64,000 bases of DNA from Plazaster borealis. Its lineage: Eukaryota; Echinodermata; Asteroidea; Forcipulatida; Labidiasteridae. The first letter of the stretch is position 1, and the number at the start of each line of letters is the position of its first letter. This document shows positions 21,801-30,690 of the stretch, piece by piece. The notes beneath the pieces were generated by a model. The model saw only the letters and a program-made list of their open reading frames with translations, ran no database searches and was not told the DNA's origin. The stretch lies in contig CM037459.1 of the NCBI GenBank assembly GCA_021014325.1, forward strand, positions 17,262,501 to 17,326,500. The letters run 5' to 3'. Made by a program: the position numbers and the translations under genes.

Positions 21801-23021
21801 TGATGGCTGCTGTTAAAGTCACCTGGAAATTTATTTTTTTTTTTTTGACAGAAGAGTATATATTAACAATAAAATAATTTTTTGAGTAATTGTTTGTCAC
21901 GATTTATGTTAAAAAAATTGATAAAGTTGTTTGAGGGTGACTCCGCCCATCCCTTTTTGTGACGTCAATCGAGGCAGACTTCGCCGCGATCGAACATCGA
22001 CCCCCCTCGAACTTGCCTGCATTTACGTGCAAGTAGTGAGCTTGTACGTATCCCAAAAAAGGTTTTTTTCATGCATTTTTCCGGCAATGCCGACCAGGTG
22101 TATTGTTGCTGGATGCAGCAAAACGACTAAAGATGGGGTCAGTTACCATTTGTTTCCTGCAGATCCCAAATATAGGTAGTTACGGGCATCGAAACTTAGG
22201 CTAACGAGGGCAAAGTGGTCCGGTCCGACATCGTTTTCAGCGCTGCAGCGAACATGTTTTTGGTGTTCGGATCGACTTGAGCTGTATGCCGCGCCGCGGC
22301 ACGCCGATCCGATTTGTCATCACGGGGCCGCTAAAATACCTTGTATTATCCGTGTTCTCGTTATGACCGTGCTCGTATCTTCCGTTTTTTAAGACATAGA
22401 AACGCGCATGGGACAGTTCGGGACTGGTGAAAAACCTTGTATACACGTCGACTGTACACTGTCCTAGGATTGCATTGGGTGACGTCCGGTACCATACTGA
22501 TCAGGTACCCAGACGTAATGTACAGGGCCAGACTACACATTCTCTTCAAATATCCCGCGCCTCGATTGACGTCATGAACAGCGCCATGTAAACAGGGGCC
22601 TATTTTTAAATTTGTAATTAAAATAAAAACACAATTTTTGTAACCTTAGTTAATTGTTTATTCACTTTCCACTCATAAAAATGTATACATTAACGACAAA
22701 AGCTTTATTTTGACAAAATACCACTGCCAGGTGCCTTTAATGAACCATGCCTTCGGCTCATTACCACGCAGTGAAGACCGGGTCATCACACTGTTATTCC
22801 CTAATTAATTATTTAACAAAATACAAAAGGAATATTTTTTGTAAAATTTTTTGTTAATTAGTAATCTGACAATAGCAAAACAAATTGAATTATAGGGTGA
22901 GGAAGAGATGGATACCAGCCATTCAAGTCGATCTCCAGCTGTGGTAGTAGATGTTGATGTTACCTCACCACAAGTTCGCTCCAGCAAGGAAATAGCTCCT
23001 ATGAACCCCAAGAAAAAGTAA
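12797..23021 (+). CDS. SUPT7L: STAGA complex 65 subunit gamma (SPT7-like), complete ten-exon gene
   Basis: This is a subunit of the SAGA/STAGA histone acetyltransferase coactivator, nuclear, pairing by a histone fold with a TAF-type partner. Exons: 12797-12865, 15540-15697, 16196-16316, 17076-17203, 18092-18201, 19154-19275, 19645-19788, 20058-20101, 20563-20845, 22896-23021. All junctions are GT-AG, phases agree, and the sum is 1305 nt (434 residues; human is 414). Diagnostic blocks are HHWGEF and HLHQPS near the N-terminus, SIHTIQLFRNNRRIRTIIAA (about residues 85-107), a Bromo_TP histone fold at about 173-258 (RAIATLCAHAGYE, VETLADVLQEY, LLRAAVDREA, EIGVGSTDTLFKFW), and a basic helical stretch to residue 284. 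VKEEP and VKTEP (Lys301, Lys367) are sumoylation-type motifs, and the C-terminus is basic (PKKK). The exon-4 donor lies in a 60-bp tandem array. Introns carry several mobile elements. Confidence 0.93.
13026..13616 (-). mobile_element. Palindrome-ended TIR element, copy B
   Basis: This is the inverted counterpart of copy A (5166-5748) and collinear with it over the whole length, including the middle frame at 13213-13437 on the minus strand. The GACGTCAGTCAGTGCC...CTGACGTC palindrome is at the left, and the GGACTCCGTCGCG...CGGAGGAGTCC palindrome at the right. CTAGTGCTA occurs outside both ends. It lies in SUPT7L intron 1. Confidence 0.72.
13650..14413 (-). mobile_element. Palindrome-ended TIR element, diverged copy C
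   Basis: It has the same end modules as copy B in the same orientation, directly following it, with an insertion inside the left palindrome and a different, longer interior (about 13900-14220). The flanking 100-150 bp on each side still align with copies A and B (for example TTTGAGAAGCTGGAATT and CAAGGAACATGTGAGT). Open frames at 13823-14086 are not recognised. Confidence 0.6.
14719..15012. mobile_element. MITE with perfect 24-bp inner inverted repeats
   Basis: 14728-14751 (starts GTGATGATCTTTTGAATG) is the exact reverse complement of 14982-15005. The similarity continues outward as CAGCAACTA and CAGGAACT. The interior is AT-rich and non-coding. No target duplication is clear. Confidence 0.75.
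15020..15076 (-). mobile_element. Fragment of the TAGCCCCAT MITE
   Basis: Inverted relative to the left end at 5786-5845; it shares CCGCTTCTTGGCCC, GGACTCCCTCCGC and TAGCCCCAT. Only one end is present. Confidence 0.55.
15866..16125 (-). pseudogene. LINE 3-prime end with reverse-transcriptase C-terminus remnant
   Basis: The minus strand reads AITVRARTLWNNLPLDIHL, then ASSLKLFKATC, a stop and KPICL. This is the WNxLPLxI-xSSLxxFK motif at the end of many CR1/L2/jockey-like LINE polyproteins. It is followed by a non-coding tail with a TATAAATGCTTTATTG motif and an ATT repeat at 15866. At least two in-frame stops show it is dead. It lies in SUPT7L intron 2, antisense to the gene. Confidence 0.7.
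16627..17002. mobile_element. TTAA-type TIR element, copy 2
   Basis: The left tip TTAAAGGCACTGAACACG runs into TTTGGTAATT. The right tip, inverted, reads TTAAAGGTATCGTACACG and then TTTGGTAATT. The total is 376 bp. It is related to 10499-10899. It sits in SUPT7L intron 3, ending 73 bp before exon 4. A TTAA at each tip may be the target duplication. Confidence 0.78.
17184..17456 (+). repeat. 60-bp tandem repeat containing the SUPT7L exon-4 donor
   Basis: Four to five copies repeat at exactly 60 bp, each with GGGCATAGAGAGGAGTAAGT, the exon end plus donor. The first copy is the functional junction (exon ends at 17203). A last partial copy lies at 17881-17932, beyond an inserted SINE, and has a damaged donor (GAGTTAAT). 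In a different frame the array stays open and would read a 20-residue repeat, which is a consequence of the period and is not evidence of coding. Confidence 0.93.
17457..17880 (-). mobile_element. tRNA-derived SINE inserted in the 60-bp array
   Basis: On the minus strand it has A box TGGCCCAGCGG (17871-17861) and B box GGTTCGAATCC (17812-17802). A conserved-looking central domain follows (with ATGGGACGTAAAGCCG and TGCAGGTAAAAGAACCC), then a tail with GCGCTAAATAAATG and TTATTATTT. A second diverged copy is at 21209-21490. The insertion splits a repeat unit, so it is younger than the array. The central domain recalls deeply conserved metazoan SINE domains, but I cannot assign one. Confidence 0.85.
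21209..21490 (-). mobile_element. tRNA-derived SINE, second copy
   Basis: It is homologous to the SINE at 17457-17880: A box TGGCCCAGCGG inverted at 21483-21473, an eroded B box near 21425-21415, and shared AACCCACACTCTGCTG, GGTTAAGTGCCTTGC and CACAAGTGTCA. It is in SUPT7L intron 9. Confidence 0.75.
21774..22801 (+). mobile_element. 1.03-kb DNA transposon remnant with THAP first exon (P-element-like)
   Basis: Perfect 20-bp terminal inverted repeats GGGAATAACAGTGTGATGAC lie at 21774-21793 and, inverted, at 22782-22801. Flanking 8-mers TCATTAAT and TAATTAAT match at 7 of 8 positions, the duplication length of P-type transposons. A subterminal repeat (TTAAAG-CACCTGG) is also inverted between the ends. 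Nested inside is another inverted pair, TGACGTCAATCGAGG and CCTCGATTGACGTCA. The interior keeps a promoter-like CpG stretch and one exon encoding the start of a THAP domain, and nothing catalytic. It is probably an internally deleted P-like element in SUPT7L intron 9. Confidence 0.75.
22087..22175 (+). pseudogene. Orphan THAP-domain first exon
   Basis: The ATG at 22087 starts MPTRCIVAGCSKTTKDG, then VSYHLFPADPKY, ending AG|GTAGTTAC at a donor-like site. The pattern M-P-x-x-C-x4-C then SxHxFPxDP is the first half of the C2CH THAP zinc finger (Cys5 and Cys10 present). The second half (Cys, His and the AVPTIF-type end) is absent, so alone it cannot fold. It is a transposase or host-gene 5-prime exon carried inside the TIR element. 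Confidence 0.75.
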
Positions 23022-25959
23022 GCAAACCTCTTCCTATTTAAAAAAGAGAAGAAAGAACAAAACGGCTGTTGTTACAAATTCATGCAAATATTTCAGGTAA
23101 ATTAAAGCAGGTAAATTATTCCTGAAAATCTGTGATTTTAAAAGATTGATTTTCTTTGCATTCACATGAGGTTTAAACCTGAATTTAATAACCGACAGAT
23201 ATTGACCTTATCATTTCAAATGTTTTTAGGGATGTACCTAAATTTGACCTTAGTTGGTGTATGGAATGATTAAAAAGATATTGTAGAGCTCCAAGGCTTT
23301 GATACATGACATAGTATATTTGTGTTGAGCACCTACTTGCAGAATGAAACTAAACAACTGGTACACAAAGTGCATTTTCATATCAAAATAATGTTAAAGA
23401 TATAGACAGGGGACCAGTCTAGCTGAAACCCAGGCTTGGATGAAGTTGACGATCAAGATGACCATCTTGATGATGCAAGACAACCAAATTTTACAAATAC
23501 AGCAGTCATATATTGTAGTTGTAATTTTAAAGCTGAATGTCTGTTTACTCATAGGAAGAAGAAATGAAATCATTCAAGACATTTTGTGGCATCGGTCCTT
23601 AACAACTCTTGTAGGAAGGCATTGGTGGAGTGTGGTTGGGCCGGGGAGTGGGTGAGCAAGTGTGGGCTTACACACTCCAACTTACAGGGTACTCAACACA
23701 ATGGAAGAATGCTACCCACAAGGTTTTCTTTGTTCTACAGGCATGATATTCTTCCTACTTTAATCTGAAACAAAAAATCATCAAAATTATGAATAAATAG
23801 CCTGAAAAGTCTATAAAAACTTATACCAACAGATGGTAAACCTGGTACTCCAAATTGTCCTACTCTTTTCCAAGGGCCAAATATCATGCCTGGTTCTAGT
23901 GGTACCCCACAGCATGGAGGAAGGAACTTCAGAACATGGAATAATAGAACGACAATGGCAGGACCCTGTAACTGCCATATGTGAGGGTCAGTGTCCTTGG
24001 GAGCAAACTGCTGGACAAGCCAAAAGCCCTCTGTATCTATCTATCTTCCAATTAGTACATCCCTCCAGTGGAGTATAGTCGTACTTGGGTGCAAATGTGC
24101 TTGGTCACGGGAACAAATATCCATGCTGCCACTGGTTCTATTTATCGTAAATTAACCCTTCAGTGAAACTTTGACTATCAGTTGATTTGAAAATAACTTG
24201 ATTGATTGCATTTGAAAGAATATGATTTATGCACTGCAACATTCAACACGCGGCCTCCATTGGTTTAAATCATGGTTAAGCAGACATTGATTTCAAATTA
24301 TTTACTGAACAAAATTCCTTGGTTGGCTAAAATTGTTTTCTTGCAATCTTCCCTGGTGTCTGATTTCATGAAACTGTCAACAATAATATTGCTCTTGCAA
24401 AGCAACAATCAGATATCAGTAATGTGTGGCAAATAATTGTGCCTAAACTTCTTATAATGTAAGAATTCATTTGAATAAGCAGGTTAATTCATTTATTTCC
24501 CACAATATTCAAAAATAAATCAGTACTACAATATCATTTATACGGAGCCCCTAAAGGGACATTAACAAATATACATATTATCTATAAAAACAAATTATCT
24601 CGTGGCTCGTGCACAAGACATATTATCTGAGCGCATGACATCTTGTGTGCAGGGTTTGCCTGTACTTGTTCCAGTGATTAGCCAATGGGCCCAGTTTGCT
24701 TGTTATTTCACTAGTCCGTCAGCATTTTCACTAGTCCATAATTCATATATAGGGATGCTTGTCAACATTGAACTAGCCAGCCGGACCATTTGGATGACTG
24801 GATCTCAGGTGTTTTAAAAAGGATCTCAGGTGTTTTTAATTGGTAATCAATTATTTTTTACTCTAGACAAATAATGTTCTTTTTATAGTCCATCCTTATA
24901 TCAACGCAAACGACAAACCTCTTTCAACCTGTTCAGCTGCGTGTTCACCCCAATGCCTAAATTTGTTTACGAATCCCTGTGGGTCATACTGTAAAATGAT
25001 AACAATAATAACACTACAATAACTTTAAAAAGAGATGAAATATAATTGTTTTCTAATGTACTTAAAAAATTGATAACTGCAGACCCCCAGAAGAGAAAAT
25101 AACTTCAACAATGTGTTTTTGATTAATGTAAAGAGCGCATTTTCCTGATGACTGTCGGCAACAGCTACCCATGCAGACGAGTACGGTAAAGTTTAATAGG
25201 TGAGAACACAAGTGTAAAAAGGGTGTACAAATACTCAAATGTGTGATTTATTGTTGAATATAAATGACTTTGTGTAAAAACAAGGTTTTTTTAAAAAGTT
25301 ACTTATCACCGACAGTTTTGGGTGAGTTTTTGTCCCATCTTGCCCCAATATTACCCAATTTGACCCATATTAATATTGATACAGTCATGTCCCAAATAAT
25401 GGGGGAGCGGGACACTAATCATAGGGTAAAGTTTTAGCATCTAAAACTGTCAAAAACCCTTGAAATTTCATTAAAAGATGAAAATATAAATAACCTTTAG
25501 ACCAAGTAACCATAAGTAAGCCCACGTGACAGTGAAGGTAAAATTCAATTTCTGTAACAAATCTGGTCATTTGTCCCATCTTGCCCCACGGAAATAATGT
25601 GACATTGAATTGAAAATTGAATGGACAATTCAATTAATAGAAGAAAAACAAATTAAGGAGGAAAAATACCCAGCGGCTCCTTCCAGATTGTCTGTCATAT
25701 CTGTCATTGCTGTGCTCTTCCATTGTAATTGTTTTGATAGTGGACCTCCACGCGGCGCCTGTTGGGGAGAGTGCTGGAAGACAGGAAAAACCATTAAAAA
25801 CTCCTGAGCTGGGAGAAGCATTTAGGCTAAAACCTGCTTCATTTTAGGCACTACTTTGTTTTTTAGCATATAGGGTCAATATTAAAAACAAAATTTGGGA
25901 TGGGTTAAAACAAATTCGAAAACAGATCGAAATGTTTCACTCCCCTAACATCAATCATC
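23022..25959. other. SUPT7L 3-prime UTR and intergenic DNA
   Basis: No gene is recognised. Two copies of TTTGTCCCATCTTGCCCCA (about 25328 and 25571) and CAGTTTTG/TAAAACTG near 25312 and 25440 hint at small degenerate repeats. Open frames at 23833-24078 and 24602-24817 resemble nothing known to me. Confidence 0.4.
23792..23797 (+). terminator. Candidate SUPT7L polyadenylation signal
   Basis: This is the first AATAAA downstream of the SUPT7L stop (23019-23021), giving a 3-prime UTR of about 0.8 kb. No transcript evidence. Confidence 0.35.
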
Positions 25960-26145
25960 GCGCGCGACCGTCCGGCCGGGCGGCTTTTTTAAAATAGCGC
26001 CACCAATCCAAAGTTCATAGTTGTGTGTGATGTGCATCAAACTTACAAAAAGGCTGATGTGATGCTGGGGTGCTCTTGGGGGAATCTTTGGAGTTTACCG
26101 GACTCGAAAAGTTGCTCTTCATTCCATATGGCAAGTGAAGACAGG
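25960..26145 (+). promoter_or_regulatory. CpG-rich promoter or 5-prime noncoding exon candidate
   Basis: A compact CpG cluster (CGCGCGCGACCGTCCGGCC, about 25969-25990) is followed about 150 bp later by a donor-like ACAG|GTAATT at 26144/26145. It could be an upstream noncoding exon of PAM, 11 kb downstream, or of an unseen transcript. No coding frame supports it. Confidence 0.25.
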
Positions 26146-29100
26146 TAATTATAATCATTAAGTAACGCCTTTGTGAAACTCCGTTCCTTTTATTTAAAGT
26201 TCTAGTTGTACGATAGGACTCTTTGACTAGACTACAACGAGTACGACGTGTGATTTTATTAACCTAATTAATATTAATAAATACTTTCTTGGGAAAGTAG
26301 TCACGGTCAATGTGTAGATTTTCCTTCCGTGTGCGTTACCAGAGTGCATAAAGCCATGGCGTTGGTTGTCTCATTGAGAAGCCAGGGATGGAGGTATTGT
26401 TAAACAAGTTAGAATTATAATCATAGAAATTATAATAACGTTTGACTACGGATGTAGGCCTATAGTGTGTACACGGTTACACACCAGACCACGGACCGTA
26501 GAGAGGTATTTAATTTTAATAAGATTTTAATGACTTGGTTTGGTATCCATGTTTTCAAGTGCATGTGTGTAGCGCCGTACTCGTTCTTCTTGTGGACATT
26601 TCTGATGCATGGTCATAATGACATAGCCAAAGTAGTTTATTTTTCTTAGGTTAATACTGTATCCTCCTGTGACCAGTTTTCACGGGTTCATGGCTTTTCC
26701 TTTGAAGTGATGAAAATAAAATAATGTATCCTATGAGAAATACATCCTAACTGATGTGCCAATTACCTTCCTTGGTTTTAATTGGAAATATGCAAACAAC
26801 TACTAAAACTCATGAATGTTGCAATTTTCACACCATGGTCCGATCTTTGACGTCTCCAATAGGGCCCAATTTGTTGGGAGTGTGACCTGTATTCATGGAT
26901 CACGTAGGGAGTACGGTGTCTCAGTGGTGAAACCTAGTTGCGATAATCATAATGAGACTGTGAGACTCTCCTGTATGGCTCGTGAGCCGGCAGTCATCTT
27001 TATAATTGTTAAAATGCAATAAATTTCTTATGAAAAAAATAAATTCTAAAATTGATGTGAATGTTTCCTTGCTTTCAGCTCTCAGCCGTTTCTTGTTTTG
27101 TGTCTTTTTATGTAACATCAAAACAAAGTGTAATAATCAAATACATTTTGATTTCTTTCAGTTTAACAGGTACATGTATTTTTAAACATCAAGTAACCAC
27201 AAGGGAAACTGACAGGGTAAATTTAAAAATAATTTTGGGTTGAACAAAGAAAAATTAACATGCCATTGCTCTACCAACCGAGCTATCTAGCCCATTTCCT
27301 TCCTCCATGGTTGACAGTCTCCCTATTTTGTCAATCTTTGTTTGGGGGCGGGGGGAGACCGTGAACATAGGGATATATATAGCTCAGTTGGTAGAGCACC
27401 GGCATGTTGCACAGGCGGAGTGACAAACTTTAATGAGTTGTCATATCATTTACATTAGCCAATTACAGTACACAGTGATTTGGGAAGTACTGAATATTTA
27501 ACGATCACGCAGTGAGCCGGTGACTTTGCGTGACATGTACCGAACGGTTAATGCAACATGTAACGTAAACAAATGACGATTATCCAATCTGAATCAGCAT
27601 GCAGCACCGTGATACTTGCACACGGTGCACAGCTGGTTCATTTCAATACAGGCGACTATTTTCTGGTTGATGAATACAGTCTATGAATATTACATATTGT
27701 GAATGTTTGCTTGACAGCTCAGTTTGCTAAAAAGTGCAAAAGTTGTCGCTTTGAAGTCGACGGGTACATGTGCACAAATTAAAAAAACCCAACATTTTTT
27801 GGGCTCGTACAGTAAGTACACATTATGAATTTTCATGGGAAACAGTTACTGTTCAGTAGGCCCCTACATGTTTCTTTTGGATGTCTTGGTTTCATACAAT
27901 GCAGGGTATGTGCATTTTGCCAATACTTGTCTGTGTGTGTATTTCAGTGCGTTATTCAATGTTGTTGATTGTTCAGTATGAAGGATGTCCATAGACTAAT
28001 TGTAATGTTTTTCTTTATTCAACCCAAAAATATCTTTAAACATTTAAAATATTGGAGCGGTATCAGTTTAACCATGCTGAAACACAGCACTCGTCAAATT
28101 TTAAGATGCTGTTTGTCATCTGTTGTGCACATGTTCTGTGGGATAAGAAAATCATAAATTTTAAAGTTGGGTATTGTGATGCCCCTAAAACTACATGTAG
28201 TTATTAGTTAATAATTAAAACTGTTTGTTTTAATTTTCATTTTCTATGAACTTAAAAAAAAAAACCTTTTTGAACCCCAGCAAATATATTTGCTGTTTTT
28301 TGCTGTGGTTATTTAACTTTTTTACATACAAAACCGCGCACACAAATGTCCTGAACACCTTATAAATTTACATACATGTAGATTTCTCACATTTCTCGCA
28401 CATTAATTACCAACATATAAAATAGTTTATTCATCCCATAATGTTATGGCACACTGATTTTTCTAGGCAATGAGAAAATTATATAAGGTATATGACTTTT
28501 CTAGGCTTCCGTAATTTTTTTCCTCAGAATGCTCAGCTGAAAGTTGAGTCATGTGATTTGATTGTCATGAAAAGTGAATTGAAATAGTGTTAATGTTGAA
28601 CCTGTTTAGGAGGCCACAATACATATTTATGGCCCTGACAACAAAACGTTTTTTGTACCTTGTAGAACAGGCCTAAATATCCCAACTTTTTGTTACTACA
28701 AGGACAACTTACCGGTGGAGCCTTACCTGTCTCCAAGTTTTGGTCAACAGAGAGGAGACTCGATGTTTGGCAAGTAGAAAATGTTACTTCGTCTCTAGGG
28801 GTTGTTTACATCGCGCGCAGTGACGTAAAACACCCATGTACCTGAAAACCAAATTCGTTGATTATGCAACCCTAATAACATGTAAATAAAATGAATTTTG
28901 GTCCTTGCTCTGTAGTGTATTACATTACAAACAGGTCGAGGCCATTATTGGATTTTCTTGATGTTTTGACAAACTATCAAATAATTAATATTGTCAAGGG
29001 TAATACTTTTTTTCTTCACATTGTTATAAGAGTTAATGTGTGATGTGTTTTTGCTTGGTTCATAATTTTGTTAGCTGCAATGATCTTATTAGGTTTGAAA

Positions 29101-29529
29101 AAAGAACTGTCCCTCATGGTTGCTGTGACCATAACCCTCTGGACTGGGGGTAAGATCATTGCAACTATTGTGTTTGTGACTATGCACTAAGACTGTAATA
29201 CATGTTTAGAATTAACTCAATTTTGGGTGGTCAACCATTAATGAAAAATTGACCTAGCACAGGGTTTGATCATCTTTGTTTACACTAGACAGAAGTGTGA
29301 CTAGTTCAACCAGCGCTGCTGAAACTTTAGGGGATCATTAAAAAAAAACACGCAACTGTGTGCATGTTTTTAATGTTGTTTTTGAGACATGGACAAATTG
29401 AAAGAGAGGACACAGCAATCTTAAATCTCTATTAATTTCTTAAAATACTTAATATAAACAACATTGTCTTTGTTTTTGTTGAGCAGGCTTTTGGTACAGT
29501 CCACAACTGATTCTGAATAACAAAAATAA
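26146..29529. other. Intergenic, mostly unrecognised
   Basis: Apart from the tRNA-like palindrome at 27258-27408 I see no gene. On the minus strand about 28850-28700 is CpG-bearing and reads toward a donor-like ACAG|GTAAGG, which is weak exon-like context only. Confidence 0.35.
27258..27408. repeat. Head-to-head pair of tRNA-like SINE heads
   Basis: 27289-27258 on the minus strand and 27375-27408 on the plus strand both read ATAGCTC-A/GGTTGGTAGAGC and end in GGCATGTT, so two tRNA-like 5-prime regions face each other around about 85 bp. The left flank TTGAACAAAGAAAAATT matches, inverted, the tail after the tRNA-like part at 39592-39838. Confidence 0.65.
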
Positions 29530-30690
29530 TAATAATAACTAGACACGATTGCATTTGTGCACAAATGCAGAGCTGTTTCGCGAATGTAATTTTCAAATTA
29601 CTGAAGTGAATATGAAAGTGTCTTTGTATTCAAAGCAGTTATGATGTATCAAGCCTGTTCAAAAAAGAATTTTGATTATAGCATGCTCCGTTAGCAATTT
29701 ATGACTTAAAGGGGCAAAAATGAAAAAATCATAACAAATCATGTGATGAAGACATCATGACGTCATTACAAGTTTACCAGAAACTTACTATGACATATCA
29801 AGCCTGTTTAAAAAAATAATTTGGATTAAAGCATGTTCCGTTAGCAATTTCTGTCTTAAAGGGGTAAAAAATGAAAAAATCATAACAAATCGTGTGATGA
29901 CGTCATCATTACGTCATTCTAAAATTTGCAGGAACTTACCAATATCTAACAACCTACCAAGTTCCAACATGATCGCACTAATACTTCGGGAGATATACGA
30001 CTTCAAAAAGTGCACCTTTAATGCCGCGTCACGTGACCCCCGATGACGTCATTGATCTGAAACTTCACACATACGATGGCTGTCTGACGACCAGCATATG
30101 TGTAAATTTTGAAGTAATTGCACAAAACTTCACCACACACATCTTCAAAAAGTCCATTTTGAAGAGTTTTCAACCTGCCGCTAGAGGGCGCTCTTGTGTA
30201 TCGTGACGTCATCGGTATTTTTTTTAATTGCCCACCCATGCCAGACACTAACATCGTTAAAAGCAAGTTCATAACTTTTGCCACTTTTGAATTACGAGGG
30301 CACTTCCTGTTTCGACCGGAAGTAGAGGTCATGTGAGGTCACGCACAGAAAACAAAATGAAAACCGGATTTATCCCTACCCAATCCCGCAAACAGAAACC
30401 TACGGTCTCTTGTGGCTGATTTGATATAGATTTTCAAATATTTAAAATTAATTAACTTTAAGATGACGTCACGTGGCAGGTGATGACGTCATCATGACGG
30501 ATTTGTTTTAGGACCTGTCGCCCACCAATACCTTTCATCACTGAAAGTTTCATTGCAATTGCTCTTTAGGAACTATGTAAAAAAACGCGTTGACTGAAAC
30601 AGACAAATAAAAAAAAAAAAAAAAAAAAAAAAAAATTTAACGAAAACAAGAGCTGTTTCGCTCCGCTAGTGAAACAGCTAATAATCGGCA
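29530..30690 (+). mobile_element. 1.1-kb retroelement-like repeat rich in CRE octamers
   Basis: It is flanked by GAGCTGTTTCGC near both ends and closed by AAACAGACAAAT and a run of about 28 A at 30608-30635. It contains an internal duplication (about 29640-29785 and 29790-29935; shared words ATCAAGCCTGTT, CCGTTAGCAATTT, GAAAAAATCATAACAAATC). Six perfect TGACGTCA octamers lie at 29758, 29898, 30044, 30204, 30464 and 30484. A minus-strand frame of 104 codons (30018-30332) is not a known protein. The A tail suggests retroposition of a noncoding transcript; family not assigned. Confidence 0.6.

Noticed and set aside
30018..30332. 104-codon minus-strand frame in the CRE-rich repeat
   Set aside because: No recognised domain; it spans the repeat's motif-rich noncoding sequence.
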